Assembly: GCA_013696595.1 (NCBI GenBank)
Contig: JACCYG010000069.1
Coordinates: forward strand, 1-7,112
DNA length: 7,112 nucleotides
Direction of reading: 5' to 3'
Origin: Actinomycetota bacterium
GTDB taxonomy: Bacteria; Actinomycetota; Thermoleophilia; Gaiellales; Gaiellaceae
Part shown: piece after piece, positions 1 through 5,616 of the stretch
How positions within the stretch are numbered: the first letter of the stretch is position 1
Layout: the number at the start of each line of letters is the position of its first letter
The notes under the pieces: generated by a model
What the model was told of the DNA's origin: nothing
Databases searched by the model: none
The model's input: only the letters and a program-made list of their open reading frames with translations
Position numbers and translations under genes: made by a program

Positions 1-366
1 ACCGAGGCGGCCGCGGGCGAAGCGCCGCCGTCCGGAAACGTCACCCTTGCGGGTGGGAAGTTCAGAGGGATCGCCCACGAGACAGTCGGGCGCGCAGCGG
101 TTGTCAAGCTCGAAAGCGGCGAGCGGAAGCTCACGCTCACAGGCTTCGAGACCGATGCCGGCCCGGATCTTTTCGTGTACCTCGTCGCCGGCGGAAAGGC
201 CGAGGACACCGACGCCCACAAGAACCTGGGCTCGCTGAAGGGCAACAAGGGCAACCAGCAGTACACGATCCCGGCCGGCGTCGACCTCGGGAGATACGAC
301 ACGGTCGTCATCTGGTGTCGCGCGTTCTCGGTCGCGTTCGGCGCCGCCGAGCTCAGCGCCGTCTGA
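1..366 (+). CDS. DM13-domain protein, 3' part (start lies outside the window)
   Basis: The frame is open from base 1 and ends at TGA 364-366, giving the last 121 residues of a protein. After an Ala/Pro-rich linker (residues 1-12) it shows a complete DM13 domain: a GGKF start near 18-21, H26, the GPDLFVYL block at 54-61, the LGSLKGNKGNQ stretch at 76-86, a YTIPAGVDL block at 88-96 and the VVIWCRAFSV block at 102-111 with the single Cys at 106. DM13 domains are found in secreted or membrane-anchored proteins and have been proposed to take part in electron transfer through that conserved Cys; no substrate can be read here. A signal peptide or lipobox, if present, would be upstream of the window. 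The gene converges on the histidine kinase gene with only 3 bp between stop codons. The domain call is strong; the cellular role is not known. Confidence 0.88.
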   Translation, partial: TEAAAGEAPPSGNVTLAGGKFRGIAHETVGRAAVVKLESGERKLTLTGFETDAGPDLFVYLVAGGKAEDTDAHKNLGSLKGNKGNQQYTIPAGVDLGRYDTVVIWCRAFSVAFGAAELSAV

Positions 367-368
367 GC
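351..368. terminator. Inverted repeat across the convergent stop codons, possible U-less terminator
   Basis: GCTCAG (351-356) and CTGAGC (363-368) are perfect 6-bp arms around a 6-nt loop, and the TGA of the DM13 gene lies in the right arm. No T-tract follows on either strand, so this is not a classical intrinsic terminator. It is the only stem I see at the junction of the two convergent genes and could slow or stop polymerase from either side. It could also be chance in G+C-rich DNA. Confidence 0.3.
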
Positions 369-369
369 G

Positions 370-1443
370 CTACGCCGCCGGAAGGGTGAAGGAGACGCGC
401 GCGCCGCCCGCGCGGCCGCTCTCGGCCCAGATGCGCCCGCCGTGCGCCTCGACGAGCCCGCGCGCGATCGCAAGCCCAAGGCCGGCGCCGCCACGATCGC
501 GCGACCTTGCTCGATCGCCGCGCCAGAACCGGTCGAACATCCGTCGTGCGGCTTCAGGCGTGATGCCGTCGCCGGTGTCTTCCACGGTCACCTGAACCGC
601 GTCTCGCGCGGTTTGCACCACGACCGCCACGGCGCCGTCGGACGGCGTATGGCGGAGGGCGTTCGTCAGGAGGTTGTAGAGGACCCGTTCGATCTTCTCT
701 GGCGAGCAGCGGACCGGGGGCACGGCGTTGTCGACCCGGGCCGCGAGCCGAATCTGGCGAGCTTCCGCCTCGGCGGCGAGGCCTCGGACGCACGACTCGA
801 CAAGGCCTCCGAGTTGCGCCTCGCGGAGCTCGAGCGTGAGAGCGCCGGAGTCGATCCGAGCCAGCTCGAAGAGGTCGTCCACGAGAGAGCCGAGAACCTG
901 AACCTGCTCGCGCATCGCCGGGAGATACCGGTCGGGCTCGGCCAGGCCGTCCTCGAGGGCTTCAAGCATCGCCTGAAGCGAGGAGAGAGGCGTGCGGAGA
1001 TCGTGACTCGCCCACGCCACGAGCTGGCGGCGGGCGTCGAAGAGCTCCTCGAGGTTCTCGGCCATCTCGTTGAAGGAGGCCGCCACTTCGGCGAGCTCGC
1101 GAGGGCCCTCCTCCGAGGCCCGCGCACCGAGCTCTCCGCGCGCTACGCCGGACGCTGCGGAGCGAAGCCGCTCGAGCGGCCGCGTGACCGAGCGCGCCAG
1201 CAGAAGTGCAGCCACGAGTGCCACCGTCGACGAAGCCGCGGCGACGCCGAGGATGGCGAGGTCGTGCTCCGAGGTGAACATGAGGATCCCGGAGAGGACG
1301 ACGGCGGCGAGTGGCAGCAGGACGGCGAGGAGGGCGAGCCCCGCAAGCTGGAGCCGTAAACTCGGCAGTCGACGGAGTGCGGCGACGGCTGCGAGGCCGA
1401 CTACGAGCGTGATCGATGCGACGACGAGCGCGAAGATGATCAC
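370..1443 (-). CDS. Two-component sensor histidine kinase, HAMP type, three membrane helices
   Basis: This 357-aa membrane kinase should autophosphorylate on His and pass the phosphate to the adjacent response regulator. The start is GTG at 1443-1441, which overlaps the regulator's TGA in a GTGA junction; the frame stays open further upstream, but that part reads through the regulator gene and is not kinase-like. Order: hydrophobic helices at about 2-23, 33-56 and 62-83, HAMP at about 84-134, dimerisation/phosphoacceptor H-box ASHDLRTPL with His147, N-box NLLTN at 257-261, G1 DTGDG at 289-293, F-box MFDRFW at 302-307 and G2 GGAGLGLAIA at 318-327. All catalytic boxes are intact. The loop between helices 1 and 2 is basic (RRLPSLRLQ) and the one between 2 and 3 is only about TSEHD, so there is no periplasmic sensor domain. 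That resembles intramembrane-sensing kinases. The signal is unknown. Confidence 0.95.
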   Translation of the reverse strand: MIIFALVVASITLVVGLAAVAALRRLPSLRLQLAGLALLAVLLPLAAVVLSGILMFTSEHDLAILGVAAASSTVALVAALLLARSVTRPLERLRSAASGVARGELGARASEEGPRELAEVAASFNEMAENLEELFDARRQLVAWASHDLRTPLSSLQAMLEALEDGLAEPDRYLPAMREQVQVLGSLVDDLFELARIDSGALTLELREAQLGGLVESCVRGLAAEAEARQIRLAARVDNAVPPVRCSPEKIERVLYNLLTNALRHTPSDGAVAVVVQTARDAVQVTVEDTGDGITPEAARRMFDRFWRGDRARSRDRGGAGLGLAIARGLVEAHGGRIWAESGRAGGARVSFTLPAA

Positions 1444-2117
1444 GGCGTGAACCGGTACCCGACGCCCCAGACCGTCTGGAGGAAGCGCGGCCGCGACGGG
1501 TCGTCCTCGATCTTCTCGCGGAGGCGCCGAACGTGAACGGTGACGGTTCCGGTGTCGACCGCCGCCGCGTACCCCCAAACGCTGCTCATCAGGTGATCGC
1601 GGGAGAAGACCCGTCGCGGATGGCTCGCGAGGAACCAGAGGAGATCGAACTCTCGCATCGTCAGGCGGACCGGTGTCCCGCCCTTCGTGACCTCACGCGT
1701 CGACGCGTTCACGGAGAGGTCGTCGAACACGAGGCGCTCGTCCGTTTCCGCCGGAGGGCGCGATCGGCGGAGGACCGTACGGACCCGCGCGGTCAGCTCA
1801 CGCGGCGAGAACGGCTTCGTGACGTAGTCGTCGGCGCCGAGCTCGAGCCCGACGATCCGGTCCGCTTCCTCTCCGCGGGCCGTCAGCATGATCACCGGGA
1901 GCTCGGAGCGCGAGCGGATCCACCGGCAGAGCTCGAGGCCGTCCGTGCCCGGAAGCATCACGTCGAGCACGACCAGGTTCGGAGAGTGTCGTTCGACGAG
2001 CTCGCGGGCCCGGTCGCCGTCGCCCGCCGCGAGCGTCTCGTAGCCTTCGCGCTCGAGGTAGCGGACGACGACGTCCCGGACGATCGGCTCGTCGTCGACG
2101 ACGAGAACCGTGGTCAT
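1440..2117 (-). CDS. OmpR/PhoB-family response regulator
   Basis: This 225-aa cytoplasmic DNA-binding regulator is the partner of the kinase that follows it. The receiver domain (about 1-118) has the acidic pair D8-D9, phosphoacceptor D52 in VVLDVMLPG, switch residues T79 and Y98, and K101 in the VTKPFSP motif, so it should be phosphorylated normally. A winged-helix effector domain (about 126-225) follows, with the recognition-helix region DTGTVTVHVRRLREKIE and the usual C-terminal WGVGYRF. The start is fixed by the family N-terminus (MTTVLVVDDE). Its GGAGG (2123-2119) lies only 1 nt from the ATG, unusually close. The gene begins 20 bp after the small exported protein's stop and ends in a 4-bp overlap with the kinase, so the three are probably cotranscribed. 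Members of this family often bind direct repeats with an 11-bp period; such repeats lie upstream of the operon at 2496-2521. Confidence 0.97.
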   Translation of the reverse strand: MTTVLVVDDEPIVRDVVVRYLEREGYETLAAGDGDRARELVERHSPNLVVLDVMLPGTDGLELCRWIRSRSELPVIMLTARGEEADRIVGLELGADDYVTKPFSPRELTARVRTVLRRSRPPAETDERLVFDDLSVNASTREVTKGGTPVRLTMREFDLLWFLASHPRRVFSRDHLMSSVWGYAAAVDTGTVTVHVRRLREKIEDDPSRPRFLQTVWGVGYRFTP

Positions 2118-2118
2118 G

Positions 2119-2123
2119 CCTCC
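2119..2123 (-). promoter_or_regulatory. Shine-Dalgarno GGAGG of the response regulator, unusually close to ATG
   Basis: On the minus strand GGAGG is followed by a single C and then the ATG at 2117-2115, where 5-9 nt is usual. The start cannot easily be moved because the receiver domain begins immediately. The same purine tract lies in a three-codon frame (ATG at 2125-2123, Met-Glu-Ala-stop) whose TGA overlaps the regulator's ATG as ATGA. Translation may therefore be weak or depend on ribosomes arriving from the preceding gene. Confidence 0.45.
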
Positions 2124-2137
2124 ATTCTGCGCTTCCG

Positions 2138-2449
2138 CTACGGGCTCGTGTTCCAGATCGGCGAGTAATCGGGATCGCCCGGGCTCGCGTGCGCTCCGCC
2201 GGGGGAACCCGTGCCGTCGGCGTTCGTCGCGTGATCGGGCGGGTTGACAGGGCTCGTGGCGGCGTCGCCGGCCCTACCCGGCAGGATCGTCGCCTCGCCG
2301 CTCGGCAGGGTGACGAACTGGCCCGAGTGGTCGCGCGCCTGCTGGGGCACGTTCAACACAGGGCAGACGAAGTCCGCCCAGGCCGCTCCTGCTCCCGGCC
2401 CACCGAAGATCGCAGCGACGCCGAGCGCGGTCAGGATTTGCTTGCGCAT
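2138..2449 (-). CDS. Small exported protein of unknown function, upstream of the two-component genes
   Basis: A 103-aa protein I cannot assign to a named family. It has a clear Sec signal peptide: basic MRKQ, a hydrophobic core at about 5-17, a Gly/Ala-rich stretch and an A-W-A site that predicts cleavage after residue 25. The mature part is about 78 residues, begins DFVCPVL, has a single Cys (29), and is rich in Pro, Gly, Asp, Ala and Thr. Its C-terminal half contains DHATNADGTGSPGGAHASP and ends in DYSPIWNTSP, with no membrane helix. I recall similar short exported proteins (DFVCPV near the cleavage site, ATNxDGxGxPxGxH, YxxIW) annotated as hypothetical in actinobacteria, but cannot verify this here. 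A good SD (AGGAG, 6 nt from ATG) supports translation. It lies 20 bp before the response regulator and 57 bp after mutY. An accessory or target role in the adjacent signalling system is an inference from position alone. Confidence 0.78.
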   Translation of the reverse strand: MRKQILTALGVAAIFGGPGAGAAWADFVCPVLNVPQQARDHSGQFVTLPSGEATILPGRAGDAATSPVNPPDHATNADGTGSPGGAHASPGDPDYSPIWNTSP

Positions 2450-2455
2450 GCCTCT

Positions 2456-2460
2456 CTCCT
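2456..2460 (-). promoter_or_regulatory. Shine-Dalgarno of the small exported protein
   Basis: On the minus strand AGGAG (2460-2456) lies 6 nt before the ATG at 2449-2447, with a second purine run GAGAGG directly after it. Most of AGGAG falls in the downstream arm of the hairpin at 2457-2477. Confidence 0.65.
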
Positions 2461-2477
2461 CTCGTTGGATTGAGAGG
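2457..2477 (-). promoter_or_regulatory. 5'-UTR hairpin that would cover the Shine-Dalgarno
   Basis: Arms TCCTCTC (2457-2463 as read on the plus strand) and GAGAGGA (2472-2478) are perfectly complementary over 7 bp with an 8-nt loop. In the minus-strand transcript the left arm UCCUCUC acts as an anti-SD that pairs with the GAGAGGA containing most of the ribosome binding site. This could lower or tune translation of the small exported protein. It could also be a chance result of a purine-rich SD beside a pyrimidine-rich tract. Confidence 0.4.
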
Positions 2478-2495
2478 AAGGTTCGAGGCCGGGTC

Positions 2496-2521
2496 TTACC
2501 TGAGAGTTACGCCGTTCTTAC
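2496..2521 (-). promoter_or_regulatory. Three TTAC/GTAA direct repeats with exact 11-bp period, probable response-regulator site
   Basis: On the plus strand TTAC begins at 2496, 2507 and 2518, so the spacing is exactly 11 bp twice; on the minus strand (the direction of the operon) it reads as three GTAA cores. The middle core includes the mutY TAA stop (2509-2507) and the third lies in the last mutY codons. About one helical turn between direct repeats is the usual arrangement for OmpR/PhoB-family regulators, and one is encoded two genes downstream. The array ends about 46 bp before the small exported protein's ATG, as expected for an activator or autoregulatory site. I see no convincing -35/-10 pair with it, and binding is inferred. 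Confidence 0.5.
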
Positions 2522-3253
2522 GTCTTTCTGAATTTGTCGGCTCGCCAGGCGGACGAGACCGCCGGCGACCTCGACGAGGCCGTCCCGTTGGAGAGCGTCG
2601 ACGGCTGGCCGGTCGAGCTCGCTGAGCGCGCGCGGCTCGGTTGCGACCAGCCGGAGCGCACGACTTCGCCGTTCGCGGAACGAGCCGGCGAACGGCCCCT
2701 GCCTTCGTAGCGGCTCGTACCGGCTCCCACGCGAGGGGCAGGCGCGCGCGAGCGGGCAGCGGCCGCAGCGCGGGACGCGCGCGAGGCAAACCGTCGCGCC
2801 GAGGTCCATCAGGGCCTGAGCGCTACCCGCGCCGAAGGACTGGCCCGACCGGTCGAGCACGCGCTTCACGTTCGTGTCGACGGGGAGGACGGGCTCGCCG
2901 AAGGCGAAGCAGGCGATCGCATCGGCCGTGTAGCGCCCGACGCCTGGGAGCTCGGTCAGATCGGTCGGCCAGCCACGGCGTGCGACCTGTCCGGCAGCGC
3001 GATGGAGGTTGACGGCCCGCCGGTTGTACCCGAGGCCCTGCCAGGCACGGATGACGTCGCCGAGCGGCGCGTTGCAGAGCGCCTGAGCCGTCGGCCACCG
3101 CTCGAGCCATTCGATGTAACGCGACACGACGCGGTCGACCTGGGTCTGCTGGAGCATCACCTCCGAGACGAGGATCGCGTAGGGGTCACGGGTTCGCCGC
3201 CATGGGAGCTCACGGCCGTGCACGTCGAACCACGTCAGCAGCGCGGTCTCCAT
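2507..3253 (-). CDS. mutY: A/G-specific adenine glycosylase MutY, compact form
   Basis: This 248-aa HhH-GPD base-excision enzyme would remove adenine mispaired with guanine or 8-oxoguanine. Visible: catalytic Glu31 in SEVMLQQTQV, helix-hairpin-helix LPGVGRYTADAI at 102-113, catalytic Asp126 in PVDTNVKRVL, and the [4Fe-4S] ligands C156, C163, C166 and C172 with canonical C-x6-C-x2-C-x5-C spacing. After the cluster comes a short tail with a QGPFAGSFRERR stretch and a winged-helix-like end (ALQRDGLVEVAGG), as in actinobacterial MutY, instead of the NUDIX-like 8-oxoG-recognition domain of the E. coli enzyme (about 350 aa). The segment between RVL (131-133) and ALMDLGA (147-153) is only 13 residues, roughly two dozen fewer than in E. 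coli MutY as I recall it. The start fits the family N-terminus; no clear SD precedes it. It is transcribed divergently from the gltX-like gene across 28 bp. Confidence 0.93.
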   Translation of the reverse strand: METALLTWFDVHGRELPWRRTRDPYAILVSEVMLQQTQVDRVVSRYIEWLERWPTAQALCNAPLGDVIRAWQGLGYNRRAVNLHRAAGQVARRGWPTDLTELPGVGRYTADAIACFAFGEPVLPVDTNVKRVLDRSGQSFGAGSAQALMDLGATVCLARVPRCGRCPLARACPSRGSRYEPLRRQGPFAGSFRERRSRALRLVATEPRALSELDRPAVDALQRDGLVEVAGGLVRLASRQIQKDVRTA

Positions 3254-3255
3254 GA

Positions 3256-3281
3256 CGGGCGAACTTTAGAGTTCGGTCCCG
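3256..3281. promoter_or_regulatory. Divergent mutY/gltX promoter region: near-perfect dyad with mirror-placed -10-like elements
   Basis: The entire gap between the two ATGs is 28 bp. It contains CGGG (3256-3259), CGAACT (3260-3265), spacer TTAG, AGTTCG (3270-3275), a 2-nt bulge GT, and CCCG (3278-3281), a 10-bp dyad with one bulge. TAGAGT (3267-3272, plus) and TAAAGT (3268-3263, minus) each match 4 of 6 positions of TATAAT and overlap at the centre. Each is followed by exactly 9 nt before its own ATG, consistent with leaderless or near-leaderless transcripts; neither gene has a recognisable SD. Any -35 contacts would fall inside the opposite coding region and none is obvious. The dyad could also be an operator. 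Confidence 0.5.
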
Positions 3282-4340
3282 ATGGCCCGCGTTCGCTTCG
3301 CGCCCAGTCCGACCGGCTCGCTTCACCTCGGAAGCGCGCTCACGGCCGTTGCGAACCGCCGCTTCGTGGACGAGCACGGCGGTGCGCTCGTCCTCAGAAT
3401 CGACGACACCGACGCGGCGAGGAGGCACGCCGACGCGGAGGAGGCGATCGTTCGCGATCTCGACTGGCTCGACATTCACCTCGAAGAAGGACCAATCCGT
3501 CAGAGCGAGCGTGGCGACCTCTACCGCGCCTCGGCCGAACGTCTTCTCGCGGACGGATCCGCGTTCGAGGAAGAGGGGGCGATTCGGTTCACGAAGGAGC
3601 GGCGGCCCACGTTGATCCGCGCGGATGGCTCGGCGACGTACCACCTCGCGAGCGTCGTCGACGACGTCGACCTCGAGATCACGCACGTGATCCGCGGCAA
3701 GGACCACCTCTCGAACACACCGCTGCACGCTGCTCTAACCACGGCGCTCGGCGCGACGCCGCCGGAGTACGTCCACCACGGGCTGCTCGTCGGCGCCGAC
3801 GGCACGAAGCTCTCCAAGCGCCACGGTGCGAGCTCGCTTGCCGACCTGCGCGAGCGCGGTATCCCGGCCGAGGCGGTGCGCCGTTATCTCGAGGAGCTCG
3901 GGCTGCCGCGCGGCGACGTCCACTTCGACGACGCGCGGCTCGCTGGTCTCGCGGTCGAGGCGATCGCGGGGCTCTCGGATCACGACCTCGCCGAACGGGT
4001 TGGAGCCCCTGTCGAAGCCGCACCGGCGCTACGCGGTGCTCGAAGCTTGGTCGAAGCGAGAGAGATTGCGAAGGCGTTGCTCAACGCACCTCCGGCAACC
4101 GAGGCACCCGCGGCGGCACGCGAGACACTCCAGCGTTTCCGCGAGCTCCGGGTGGCGGCGAACGGAGATCTAACCGCGAACGACGCTCGAGAGATCGTGG
4201 CCGCCGTCCGCGCCTGCGGCGGCGATCTTCGTGCGCTCCGACTCGTCCTCACCGGGCACGAGCGCGGCCCCGAGCTCTGGACCGTGATTCTCGCTCTTCC
4301 ACGCGAAGAGGCTCTCCGGCGGATCGATGCAGCTCTATAA
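3282..4340 (+). CDS. Compact glutamyl-tRNA ligase family protein
   Basis: A 352-aa class I aminoacyl-tRNA synthetase of the GluRS family that should activate glutamate with ATP for transfer to tRNA. The HIGH motif is HLGS at 15-18 in RFAPSPTGSLHLGSAL, then LRIDDTD (38-44), QSERGDLYR, YHLASVVDD (120-128), ITHVIRGKDH (133-142) with R138, and the KMSKS-type motif KLSKR at 176-180. It ends with LVLTGHERGPEL, like the end of the GluRS anticodon-binding domain. It is about 120-140 residues shorter than typical bacterial GluRS: the connective insert between AIRF (100-103) and LIRADG is almost gone, the anticodon domain is reduced, and the Cys-based zinc site is missing. GluQ-RS, which also lacks much of the anticodon domain, is the alternative. 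The C-terminal GluRS-like tail and the position before cysS and rlmB favour GluRS. It overlaps cysS by 14 bp. Confidence 0.88.
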   Translation: MARVRFAPSPTGSLHLGSALTAVANRRFVDEHGGALVLRIDDTDAARRHADAEEAIVRDLDWLDIHLEEGPIRQSERGDLYRASAERLLADGSAFEEEGAIRFTKERRPTLIRADGSATYHLASVVDDVDLEITHVIRGKDHLSNTPLHAALTTALGATPPEYVHHGLLVGADGTKLSKRHGASSLADLRERGIPAEAVRRYLEELGLPRGDVHFDDARLAGLAVEAIAGLSDHDLAERVGAPVEAAPALRGARSLVEAREIAKALLNAPPATEAPAAARETLQRFRELRVAANGDLTANDAREIVAAVRACGGDLRALRLVLTGHERGPELWTVILALPREEALRRIDAAL

Positions 4341-5616
4341 CTCGCTCACGCGCGAGAAGGAGGAGCTTCCTCCGCCGGCCGGGCCGATCCGCATGTACTT
4401 CTGCGGCCCGACCGTCTACCAGCGGATCCACATCGGGAACGCTCGGCCGTTCGTCGTCTCGATGTGGCTCAAGCGCTGGCTCGAGCTGAACGATTACGAG
4501 GTCAGGCTCGTCGAGAACGTAACGGACATCAACGACAAGATCTACGAGGCTGCGAACGCGCAAGGCGTTCCGAGCGAGGAGCTCGCCCGGCACGCGACGG
4601 CGTGGTACTTCGAGGACACCGGCGACCTCGGGCTCGGCCGGCCGGACCTCGAGCCCCTTGCGAGCGAGACGCTGCCGGAAATCATCGCGCTGATCGAGGA
4701 CCTCGTCGAGCGCGGGCTCGCCTACGAGTCGAACGGGGACGTCTACTTCCGCGTGGCGCACTTTCCCGAGTACGGGGCGCTCTCGGGCGCTCAGCTCGAC
4801 GACATGGTGGCGCAGGAACCGAGCGACCTGAAGGAGGATCCGCGCGACTTCGCCCTCTGGAAAGCGACGAAGCCGGGGGAGGACACGTCCTGGGACTCGC
4901 CCTGGGGTGCCGGGAGGCCGGGGTGGCACATCGAGTGCTCCGCAATGGCGGAGAAGCATCTCGGGCCGGAGTTCGAGATCCACGGCGGTGGGCTCGATCT
5001 CCGCTTCCCCCACCACGAGAACGAGATCGCGCAATCGCGCGGGGCCGGCCGCGAGTTCGCGCGCCTCTGGGCGCACAATGGGATGCTCGAGCTCTCCGAG
5101 GAGAAGATGTCGAAGTCGGTCGGGAACATGGTCTCGCTGCGCGAGAGCCTGGACCGCTGGGGACGCGACGTGATCCTTGTCTACTTCCTCGGCGGCCACT
5201 ATCGAGGCCCGATCGACTTCTCGGACGAGGCCATGGAGTCGGCGTGCTCGCAGGCAGAGAGCTTCGCGACCGCGTATCGCGTCGCGGCCTCGCGGGGAAG
5301 CGAACGGACCTGGGACGACTTCGCCGCCGCGCTCGACGACGATTTCAATACCCCCGAAGCGCTCGCGATCCTCCACGAGTGGCGTGCGGATGGGCAGATC
5401 GAGCTGCTCGAACGCGGGCTCGCCGTCTTCGGTCTTGAAGTTCGGGAGCGGAGTGACGAGGCGCCGTCCGAGATCCGCCGGCTTGCCGAGGAGCGGCAGG
5501 CCGCCCGTGAGCGGAGGGACTTCTCGGAGGCCGACCGCCTCCGAGATGAGATCGCCGACCGGGATTGGGAGGTCCAGGACGTGGCCGAAGGCTTTCGCCT
5601 CATCCCGCGCCGGTGA
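4327..5616 (+). CDS. cysS: Cysteinyl-tRNA synthetase
   Basis: A 429-aa cytoplasmic class I synthetase that charges tRNA-Cys. Domains in order: Rossmann catalytic core with MYFCGPTVYQRIHIGN (HIGH motif HIGN at 35-38), WHIECSAM (201-208), HGGGLDLRFPHHENE (219-233), exact KMSKS at 260-264, then DALR/helical and short C-terminal anticodon regions. Zinc ligands are all present as C26, C204, H229 and E233, matching the spacing of E. coli C28, C209, H234 and E238. The tail (SEIRRLAEERQAARERRDF, then ADRLRDEI) is the normal CysRS C-terminus; total length is slightly below the E. coli 461. The start MQLYNSLTREKEE is typical for the family and lies inside the end of the gltX-like gene (14-bp overlap), so translation is probably coupled. 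Its TGA overlaps the rlmB GTG by 4 bp. Confidence 0.98.
   Translation: MQLYNSLTREKEELPPPAGPIRMYFCGPTVYQRIHIGNARPFVVSMWLKRWLELNDYEVRLVENVTDINDKIYEAANAQGVPSEELARHATAWYFEDTGDLGLGRPDLEPLASETLPEIIALIEDLVERGLAYESNGDVYFRVAHFPEYGALSGAQLDDMVAQEPSDLKEDPRDFALWKATKPGEDTSWDSPWGAGRPGWHIECSAMAEKHLGPEFEIHGGGLDLRFPHHENEIAQSRGAGREFARLWAHNGMLELSEEKMSKSVGNMVSLRESLDRWGRDVILVYFLGGHYRGPIDFSDEAMESACSQAESFATAYRVAASRGSERTWDDFAAALDDDFNTPEALAILHEWRADGQIELLERGLAVFGLEVRERSDEAPSEIRRLAEERQAARERRDFSEADRLRDEIADRDWEVQDVAEGFRLIPRR

Noticed and set aside
442..1359. 305-codon plus-strand open frame opposite the histidine kinase
   Set aside because: The product is Arg/Glu/Gly-rich with no domain, and the minus strand carries an intact kinase with every motif; long antisense frames are normal in DNA this G+C-rich.
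1444..1578. Upstream ATG start for the histidine kinase adding 45 residues
   Set aside because: The extension is Arg-rich and read out of frame through the regulator's DNA-binding domain; GTG 1443 directly precedes the first membrane helix.
1533..2168. 211-codon plus-strand frame opposite the response regulator
   Set aside because: Shadow of the regulator; charged, no recognisable fold, and it runs into the intergenic gap without a sensible start.
3256..3281. Reading the mutY/gltX dyad as an intrinsic terminator
   Set aside because: It lies between two divergent start codons, has no T-tract, and no gene ends there.
3002..4489. 495-codon plus-strand frame spanning mutY, the divergent promoter, the GluRS-like gene and the start of cysS
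   Set aside because: It is the longest frame here but crosses three well-supported genes and encodes Arg-rich low-complexity sequence.
4249..5376. 375-codon minus-strand frame opposite cysS
   Set aside because: Antisense shadow; cysS has all zinc ligands and the HIGH/KMSKS motifs in the other direction.
5565..5612. Upstream ATG start for rlmB adding 16 residues
   Set aside because: The extra residues are Gly/Arg/Pro-rich and lie inside cysS; GTG 5613 gives the family N-terminus and a GTGA coupling site.
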